From positions 1-24,226 of the forward strand of contig CAMBWM010000005.1 of assembly GCA_945871335.1 (NCBI GenBank): a DNA stretch of 24,226 nt, written 5' to 3'. Shown piece by piece: positions 14,791-19,918 of this stretch (positions are counted from its first letter, which is position 1; each line of letters starts with the position of its first letter). The translations under genes were made by a program, and so were the position numbers. The notes under the pieces were generated by a model. That model ran no database searches and was not told the origin of the DNA. It was given only the letters and a program-made list of their open reading frames with translations. The DNA is from Polaromonas sp. YR568 (GTDB lineage: Bacteria; Pseudomonadota; Gammaproteobacteria; Burkholderiales; Burkholderiaceae).

Positions 14791-15741
14791 TCAGGCTGCT
14801 TTGAAAGGGTGCGTGGCCTGCCAGTGGCGCGCAATCTCCACGCGCCGGCAGACCCAGACTTTGTCGTGCTTGGCCACGTGGTCTAAAAACCGCTGCAGCG
14901 CCACCAAGCGGCCAGGCCGTCCGAGCAGGCGGCAGTGCATGCCGACGCTCATCATCTTGGGCGCGTTCTCACCGTTCGGGTCACCCTCAGCGTAGAGCGC
15001 GTCAAAGCTGTCGCGCAGGTAAATAAAGAAATCTTCAGCCTGCGCAAAACCTTGCGGCAATGAAAAGCGCATGTCGTTGGTGTCTAGCGTGTAAGGCACC
15101 ACCAGCCGCGGCACTACAGTGCCGTCGCTGCGTTTGACTTTCATCCAGAAGGGCAGGTCGTCGCCGTAGTAGTCGCTGTCATACAGCAGCCCGCCATCGT
15201 CGGCCACCAGGCGGCGCGTTTGCGGACTGTCGCGGCCGGTGTACCAGCCCAGCGGGCGGTTGCCGGTGAGTTTTTCAATCGCGTCCAGACCTAAGCGCAT
15301 GTGCTCGCGCTCGGTGGCTTCGTCCAGGTTTTGGTAGCTGATCCAGCGCCAGCCATGGCAGGCGATTTCGTGACCGAGTTCGACAAAAGCGGCGGTGAGC
15401 TCGGGGTGGCGCTGCAAGGCCATGCCAACGCCAAATACAGTCAGCGGCAGACCGCGCTTTTCAAACTCGCGCAGAATGCGCCACACCCCCACGCGCGAGC
15501 CGTATTCATAAATACCTTCTATGCTCATATGCCGCTCGGTGAAGCTGGGCGGGTTGAACATTTCAGACAAAAATTGCTCTGAGCCGCCGTCACCGTGCAG
15601 CACGGCGTTCTCGCCGCCTTCTTCATAGTTCAGTACAAACTGCAAGGCTACGCGCGCTTGCCCCGGCCACTGCGGTTGGGGCGGGTTGCGGCCGTAGCCA
15701 ACCAGGTCACGGGGGTAGGGGGCTGTGGCGTCGTAAGTCAT
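14791..15741 (-). CDS. puuE: Allantoinase PuuE (polysaccharide-deacetylase type)
   Basis: Cofactor-independent allantoinase of the NodB/polysaccharide-deacetylase fold; hydrolyses allantoin to allantoate. The 316-aa length fits. Family features: YPRDLVGYGRNPPQPQWPG at the N-terminus, VALQFVLNYEEGGENAVLHGD, EYGSRVGVWRILREFEKRGLPLTVFGVGMALQRHPE, HEIACHGWRWISYQ and GWYTGRDSPQTRRLV. It is unlike the metal-dependent AllB allantoinases. It lies 33 nt after gntR and 23 nt before uraD-allC on one strand, with its step between the two reactions of the fusion protein. Confidence 0.95.
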   Translation of the reverse strand: MTYDATAPYPRDLVGYGRNPPQPQWPGQARVALQFVLNYEEGGENAVLHGDGGSEQFLSEMFNPPSFTERHMSIEGIYEYGSRVGVWRILREFEKRGLPLTVFGVGMALQRHPELTAAFVELGHEIACHGWRWISYQNLDEATEREHMRLGLDAIEKLTGNRPLGWYTGRDSPQTRRLVADDGGLLYDSDYYGDDLPFWMKVKRSDGTVVPRLVVPYTLDTNDMRFSLPQGFAQAEDFFIYLRDSFDALYAEGDPNGENAPKMMSVGMHCRLLGRPGRLVALQRFLDHVAKHDKVWVCRRVEIARHWQATHPFKAA

Positions 15742-15774
15742 GGTAGTGGCATGAGTTTTTAAAAAGTTGCCTTT

Positions 15775-16440
15775 TCAGGACAGGGCCATCGAGATGTCGT
15801 TGGTTGGCACCTTGCGGTCAAATGTCAGGTTGGCTTCGACATGCAACAAGTGCTCGGTCATCAGCTCCACGGCGGTTTCTTCGTCTTGGGCGGCCAGCGC
15901 CTTGACGATCAGCGCATGCTCTTCGTGGGAGTGAGCCGCAGCCGCATTGGACTGGTACATGAGCGTGATGAGGGCGCAGCGCGAGATCAGCTCGCCCAGC
16001 ATTTGCGCCAGCACCGTGTTGCCCATGAGCTCAGCCATGCGCACATGAAAATCGCCCAGCAGTTCATTGCGGCTGGACACGTCGGCGCTGTCTACCGCGG
16101 CTTGTTCGCGCGCCACATGCGCCTTAAGTGCCTTGATGCGCGCCGGCGTACTTTCGCGCACAAAGGCGCGCGTCATTTCGGCCTCCAGCATGCGGCGCAC
16201 CGCAAACACCTGCTTGGCCTCTTCGACGGAGGGGGCCGCCACAAAAGCGCCGCGAGCCGGCTCCAGCCGTATCAAACGGTTTTGCGAAAGCTGAAACAGC
16301 GCCTGCCTCACCAGCGTGCGTGATACGCCGAAATGGTCGGCCAGCTTTTGCTCTGCCAGCTTGGTGCCGGGGTGCAGGCGGTGCTCGACGATGGCCTTAG
16401 TCAGCGCTTCAACGATGGCGTGGGTGGTGGACGATTCCAT
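15775..16440 (-). CDS. GntR-family (FadR/FCD type) regulator of ureide catabolism
   Basis: A 221-aa regulator from ATG 16440 (MESSTTHAIVEALTKAIVEH); a longer reading from 16491 would run through the operator and is rejected. The winged HTH is at about 1-70 (KLAEQKLADHFGVSRTLVRQAL, RLIRLEPARGAFVAAPS), and the FCD ligand domain at about 78-205 with metal-type residues in DFHVRMAEL, EEHALIVKAL and EHLLHVEANL. It heads the puuE-uraD/allC-M20 run and is divergent from uraH, so it probably controls both and itself. A palindromic site lies upstream. Confidence 0.93.
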   Translation of the reverse strand: MESSTTHAIVEALTKAIVEHRLHPGTKLAEQKLADHFGVSRTLVRQALFQLSQNRLIRLEPARGAFVAAPSVEEAKQVFAVRRMLEAEMTRAFVRESTPARIKALKAHVAREQAAVDSADVSSRNELLGDFHVRMAELMGNTVLAQMLGELISRCALITLMYQSNAAAAHSHEEHALIVKALAAQDEETAVELMTEHLLHVEANLTFDRKVPTNDISMALS

Positions 16441-16464
16441 AGGTCGATAATAGCCGATAGTCAA

Positions 16465-16492
16465 AATGTGTATACACTTTTGGTAAACCAAA
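16465..16492. promoter_or_regulatory. Double palindromic operator between gntR and uraH
   Basis: GTGTATACAC (16468-16477) is a perfect palindrome with matching outer AA/TT at 16465-16466 and 16479-16480. Immediately adjacent, TTTGGT (16479-16484) and ACCAAA (16487-16492) form a second inverted repeat around AA, resembling the FadR-type TGGT...ACCA pattern. It lies 25 nt from the gntR start and 51 nt from the uraH start, so binding could control both directions. The first half recurs upstream of the NCS2 permease. Confidence 0.7.
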
Positions 16493-16542
16493 CGCTGGCC
16501 GCCCTACAAAGCCAGCGTCCTCCACCTGAACAAGGATTGAAC

Positions 16543-16896
16543 ATGGGCTTGAGCACACACGTACTGGACACCATGCACGGCACACCGGCTGCCGGTATGG
16601 CGGTTGAACTGCACACCATGCAGGGCGACACGGCCACCCTGGTCAAGCGCTTCGTGCTGAACGCAGACGGCCGCAACCCGGACGGCCTGCTGTACGACAA
16701 CGCCAGCCTGAAGACCGGCACTTACCGCCTTGTGTTTGATGTGGCGGGCTATTTCAAATCACGCGGTGTGGCATTGCCAGAGCCGCCGTTTTTGAACAAG
16801 GTGAGCCTGGACTTTGGCGTGGCCGATGCCAGTGCGCACTACCATGTGCCGCTGCTGGCCAGCCCTTGGAGCTACTCAACTTACCGCGGCAGTTAA
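16543..16896 (+). CDS. uraH: 5-hydroxyisourate hydrolase
   Basis: Transthyretin-like enzyme that hydrolyses 5-hydroxyisourate to OHCU, the substrate of the UraD domain encoded nearby. The 117-aa length is standard. The N-terminal active-site motif STHVLDTMHGTPAAG and the C-terminal family signature HYHVPLLASPWSYSTYRGS are both present. ATG 16543 is preceded by AAGGA at 16532-16536; the reading frame is open far upstream to 16333 but that part overlaps gntR and is not coding. No signal peptide, so cytoplasmic. Divergent from gntR with the shared operator between. Confidence 0.97.
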   Translation: MGLSTHVLDTMHGTPAAGMAVELHTMQGDTATLVKRFVLNADGRNPDGLLYDNASLKTGTYRLVFDVAGYFKSRGVALPEPPFLNKVSLDFGVADASAHYHVPLLASPWSYSTYRGS

Positions 16897-16911
16897 ATCG
16901 CAGGAGCACTT

Positions 16912-17523
16912 TCAGTTCTGGCCTTCGGTCAGCGTGTCGAGCTGAAACTTGCCACTGGCATGCCACAGCCAGGTGTCTGTGTAAACCACCCGGCCCATGC
17001 GAACGGGCGCTGGAAATGGGGACGCCTGTCGCACAGTGCGCTCTATCTCGCGCATCACCTCAGGCGCATGGCGCGGCGCCCGCATCCAGTCAAGCCCGGT
17101 TACATTGCCTTGCGAGTCCAGCTCTACATTGAGCACCGCGACGGCGTGAAGCATGGGCGGCATCCGACCCCTGTAAATTCGCTCTGAGTTCAAGCCGTAA
17201 AGATGCTTAGCGCCGTACTGCCGGTAAGCCCGCGGCGTGGTGGCTGTAGAGACAGCCCGCGGCGCAGGCGCTACTGTCAGGGGTGCAGGCTCCACGGCCA
17301 AGGGCGTAGGTTTGACTGCCAAGGGCGCGGGCTTCACTGCCAAGGGCGCGGGCGGTGGGGCAACGGGGGCGAGCGGTTGCACAACCACCGGAGCCGGGGC
17401 AGGAGCGGGCTTGGGTTCACTGGCGCAGCCCGACAAAAGAGCCGCCAATGCTGCCATCCAGAGAGCTAAACACCATTCAATGCGACAGGTTCGTAGGCGA
17501 AAAGCGAGAACACAGAAGGACAT
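16912..17523 (-). CDS. Proline-rich lipoprotein with TonB-C-like domain
   Basis: A 203-aa protein of unconfirmed function. Residues 1-33 form a lipoprotein signal (RLRT, hydrophobic LALWMAALAALL, lipobox LSGC with Cys33). Residues about 37-92 are Pro/Ala-rich, including four to five tandem heptads like PAPLAVK, a periplasm-spanning type linker. Residues about 105-200 (HAVAVLNVELDSQGNVTGLDWMRAPRHAPEVMREIERTVRQASPFPAP) resemble a TonB/TolA C-terminal domain. CGAGGAG precedes ATG 17523. It converges with uraH, 15 nt away, but no functional link is visible. Lipid anchoring instead of a TM anchor is unusual for a TonB-like protein. Confidence 0.75.
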   Translation of the reverse strand: MSFCVLAFRLRTCRIEWCLALWMAALAALLSGCASEPKPAPAPAPVVVQPLAPVAPPPAPLAVKPAPLAVKPTPLAVEPAPLTVAPAPRAVSTATTPRAYRQYGAKHLYGLNSERIYRGRMPPMLHAVAVLNVELDSQGNVTGLDWMRAPRHAPEVMREIERTVRQASPFPAPVRMGRVVYTDTWLWHASGKFQLDTLTEGQN

Positions 17524-17553
17524 GAAACTCCTCGGTTGTCAGTGCCAGCCGCA

Positions 17554-17582
17554 TTTTGCGCGCCATTTCAAGCTGATAGAAT
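17554..17582 (+). promoter_or_regulatory. Candidate promoter of tRNA-Ser
   Basis: A good -10 element TAGAAT lies at 17577-17582, about 16 nt before the mature tRNA 5' end. The matching -35 region (17554-17559, TTTTGC) is poor. The position fits a tRNA promoter. Confidence 0.4.
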
Positions 17583-17598
17583 TTAGACTCGATTCACA

Positions 17599-17686
<88 letters not shown>

Positions 17687-17689
17687 AGT

Positions 17690-17750
17690 CAATAGGTTTT
17701 ATGCTGGTTTGCAGCCTATTGGTAGTCAAATTACCACAATCGTTACCACA
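17690..17750. repeat. Inverted and direct repeats directly after tRNA-Ser
   Basis: CAATAGG (17690-17696) and CCTATTG (17715-17721) are perfect inverted arms; TTACCACA occurs twice at 17731-17738 and 17743-17750, 12 nt apart. Such small repeats beside a tRNA 3' end resemble integrase-binding arms of an attachment site. No integrase gene and no second copy of the tRNA 3' end were found in the window, so this is only suggestive. Confidence 0.35.
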
Positions 17751-17764
17751 GCGCTTCTGATTCG

Positions 17765-17785
17765 GCCTCCTTGGAGGCTGTTTTT
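17765..17785 (+). terminator. Candidate terminator after tRNA-Ser
   Basis: GCCTC (17765-17769) pairs with GAGGC (17774-17778) around a 4-nt loop, followed by TGTTTTT (17779-17785). This is a short but well-formed Rho-independent terminator pointing with the tRNA. Confidence 0.5.
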
Positions 17786-17801
17786 CATTCCGTAAATCAG
17801 G

Positions 17802-17993
17802 TCACTGGCGTTTTCTGCCATCGTTGGCCCCAAGAGCGTGGGCTTGGCAGTCCTTATGTTCGGCAATGAAATGGTCTCTGGCATCTTGGGCGATGTCTGG
17901 GAGCGGAGTCATCCACGGCGGTTCACTTTTGAACTCGCAGTTTAGGCACTCATAGACGTTGGTCTCATCGTTGATGATGATGTGTTCGGGCAT
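17802..17993 (-). CDS. Small Cys/His-rich protein, possible zinc finger
   Basis: A 63-aa protein of unknown function. It reads MPEHIIINDETNVYECLNC then a middle segment and ends DHFIAEHKDCQAHALGANDGRKRQ. A Cys-x2-Cys pair (about residues 16-19) and a His-x4-His pair (about 41-46) would make a single C2H2-like zinc-binding unit; the C-terminus is basic. AAGG directly precedes the ATG at 17993, with AGG a few nt farther. A perfect 7-bp-arm palindrome lies 33 nt upstream. Coding is likely but not certain because of small size. Confidence 0.6.
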   Translation of the reverse strand: MPEHIIINDETNVYECLNCEFKSEPPWMTPLPDIAQDARDHFIAEHKDCQAHALGANDGRKRQ

Positions 17994-18025
17994 CCTTGAA
18001 CCTAATATTCATGTCTGCTTTGATC

Positions 18026-18042
18026 TTGACCTTTTAGGTCAA
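18026..18042. promoter_or_regulatory. Palindromic operator-like site upstream of the 63-aa gene
   Basis: TTGACCT (18026-18032) and AGGTCAA (18036-18042) form a perfect inverted repeat around TTT. On the minus strand it begins TTGACC, a near-consensus -35 box, so it may be a promoter-overlapping operator for the small gene ending at 17802. Confidence 0.45.
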
Positions 18043-18270
18043 CACTTGCATCCGAGGCATGGAGTAGGTGTATGCCGCATGTATGCCGTGCATCACCGAT
18101 AACAGACCCCCTGCCACTTTAAATGTGGATAAGGTGAAATTTAAAAACCTGCTTGATCAAGCAACGCCGATGGCTTGGTTTGCAAGGCCTTAGTAATTTT
18201 TGTGAGGCCCATAAGGGTTAAATTGTGTTCACCTCGCTCTACGCCCCCCATATCTTTTGGCCCGGGGCCT
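18043..18270. other. Intergenic, no gene recognised
   Basis: Between the palindrome and the Gly-codon repeat I see no convincing gene or RNA. The stretch holds AT-rich pieces (TTTAAATGTGG, AAATTTAAAAACC) and the near-palindromic GCTTGATCAAGC at about 18151-18162. It could hold remnants of a mobile element, but none can be named. Confidence 0.3.
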
Positions 18271-18425
18271 TAACCAACGCCGCCACCACCACCACCGCCA
18301 CCGCCACCGCCACCGCCGCCACCAGAGTCACTGCCACCGCCGCCACCAGAGTCACTGCCACCGCCACCATAGTCAATGCTAGTATTGAGTACGCTCCCAG
18401 GGGTTCGATCATTAGGTAAGGTCAC
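18270..18425 (-). pseudogene. Gly/Ser-rich coding tail with 24-nt tandem repeats
   Basis: On the minus strand a 51-codon reading from GTG 18425 to TAA 18270 gives about 17 ordinary residues (VTLPNDRTPGSVLNTSIDY) followed by glycine runs broken by SDS. The DNA has two perfect 24-nt tandem units (18309-18332, 18333-18356) next to a GCCACC microsatellite (about 18277-18320). It looks like the C-terminal tail of a secreted or surface protein whose front is missing: an in-frame stop directly precedes the GTG. The plus-strand Thr/Ala reading is not credible. Confidence 0.4.
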
Positions 18426-18442
18426 TTATAAATCGGGGAAAG

Positions 18443-19918
18443 TTGTTCAAACAAACGGAGTTAGCTGTGCTGCTTACCATTGCTCCCAAAATTTTTGCTG
18501 GGTCATTTACTTATTACAAAGATGGCAGCAATCGTCCGCCAGTCCATCAGGATCCATATGTGTACGACCTGAACGGAGATGGCGTAGACGAGGTCATCTT
18601 TGGTGGATTAGAAACACAGCCAAACACTCCAGCTGAATTTTCTCCACTAACAGTGCACATTTTTGGATGGAAAAATGGCGTATTTCAGAACCTGTCAGAT
18701 CAATGGTTGCCTAACGGGGCTGGCGATATTTATGGCGTAGGCTCTTTTGAATTTGGAGACTTTAATGGCGATGGCTTGACGGATATTTTCTTGTCAGCTT
18801 ATGCAGATATGGATTATGTCTTTAGTCCGTATCTATTGCTCAACAGAGACGGCTTTTTTACAAAACAGGCTTTGCCTGAAACACTGGCATGGCAACATGG
18901 TTCTGCCACAGCCGATCTGAATGCAGATGGCTATGCCGATGTGTTTGCAACGGGTTATGGCAGTTCACCAACTGTTTACTTGGGTGGGCCTGCAGGTCTG
19001 ACGCCATACCTATTTACCAATTTTGCTGGGGGCTCATCGGTGGCACTCGGCGACTTTCTGGGTGATGGCACCACAACAGCCGTGATTACTGATTTTTGGC
19101 AATCAGGCAGCGATACGATGTTGGCCAGAGTTCGTTTGAGCCAAGGCTCAAAATCCGCCACTTTAGAGGAGCTTGGTTTATTACCCGCTCCCTTACTTGA
19201 AAACCTAAACACCACGAAAGAGGAGAGCCACGACGCCCGGGTTGAGGCCGTTAATTTCAACGCCGATGGTTTGCTGGATGTGGTGGTTTACAGCCGCCTT
19301 GGATTTGACGGTAGCCAATGGCCTGTTGTAAGTGCGGTTCAGCTCCTGCAAAACCAAGGTAAAGGGATGTTTGTCGATGTCACTGCTGACAAACTCAAAG
19401 GATATGTTTCTGCCTCGATGATTCCATATGCCCCAGTGATTCGAGATTTAAATCGTGATGGGCTAATTGATATTTATGTAGACGGCGCAACCTGGAATAC
19501 GGTACACAACTCAGCGTCGATGCTGATGCAAAACAGCGCCGGCCATTTTGTCGATACAGCCCGTGTTGATTTATCACGTCAGGGTGCCACTAATGGTGGG
19601 GTGAGTACCGTGGCCAAAGGGCCAGATAGCAACTTTTATTTAGTGACACAAGACATTCAAGGTGGGCGAGGCTTTATATCGAGTCAATTGTTAACATTCC
19701 CTGATCGTCAGCCTTCAGAAAAATTGCAGGGCACGCCGTTGCCCGATCAAATTTGGGGTGAAGGAGGCAACGACACCCTTACCGGCGGCGCTGGCAACGA
19801 CTCCTTGGACGGCGGCGCTGGCGTAGACACAGTGGCATACAGCGGCAGCAAAAGCAATTACACACTGACTAAGGGTGCGAGTACGTACACCGTGACTGAT
19901 AAGCATCTGCGAACGTGA
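18443..19918 (+). CDS. FG-GAP/VCBS-repeat protein with RTX motifs, truncated C-terminus
   Basis: A 491-aa Ca-binding beta-propeller-type protein. FG-GAP/VCBS blades carry DLNGDGVDE, DFNGDGLTD, DLNADGYAD, DFLGDGTTT, NFNADGLLD and DLNRDGLID, the D-x-N-x-D-G calcium loops, over residues about 40-350. Near 430-465 come RTX nonapeptides (GEGGNDTLTGGAGNDSLDGGAG) and the start of the module VAYSGSKSNYTLTKGASTYTVTD, which breaks off in KHLRT and a stop. The start is uncertain: TTG 18443 follows GGGGA closely, GTG 18467 is an alternative. There is no signal peptide; RTX proteins use C-terminal type I secretion signals, and this one appears lost. Base composition is visibly more AT-rich than the core genes, suggesting transfer. 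Confidence 0.8.
   Translation: MFKQTELAVLLTIAPKIFAGSFTYYKDGSNRPPVHQDPYVYDLNGDGVDEVIFGGLETQPNTPAEFSPLTVHIFGWKNGVFQNLSDQWLPNGAGDIYGVGSFEFGDFNGDGLTDIFLSAYADMDYVFSPYLLLNRDGFFTKQALPETLAWQHGSATADLNADGYADVFATGYGSSPTVYLGGPAGLTPYLFTNFAGGSSVALGDFLGDGTTTAVITDFWQSGSDTMLARVRLSQGSKSATLEELGLLPAPLLENLNTTKEESHDARVEAVNFNADGLLDVVVYSRLGFDGSQWPVVSAVQLLQNQGKGMFVDVTADKLKGYVSASMIPYAPVIRDLNRDGLIDIYVDGATWNTVHNSASMLMQNSAGHFVDTARVDLSRQGATNGGVSTVAKGPDSNFYLVTQDIQGGRGFISSQLLTFPDRQPSEKLQGTPLPDQIWGEGGNDTLTGGAGNDSLDGGAGVDTVAYSGSKSNYTLTKGASTYTVTDKHLRT

Noticed and set aside
16441..16491. Longer gntR start at 16491
   Set aside because: The extra residues would be encoded by the palindromic operator; MESSTTHA at 16440 fits the family.
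16333..16542. Upstream extension of uraH by 70 codons
   Set aside because: It overlaps gntR and the operator; the internal ATG at 16543 has a good ribosome site and starts exactly at the family N-terminus.
18225..18419. Thr/Ala-rich 64-codon plus-strand reading
   Set aside because: Low-complexity translation of the GCCACC repeat; the Gly-rich minus reading is the more natural one and even that is a remnant.
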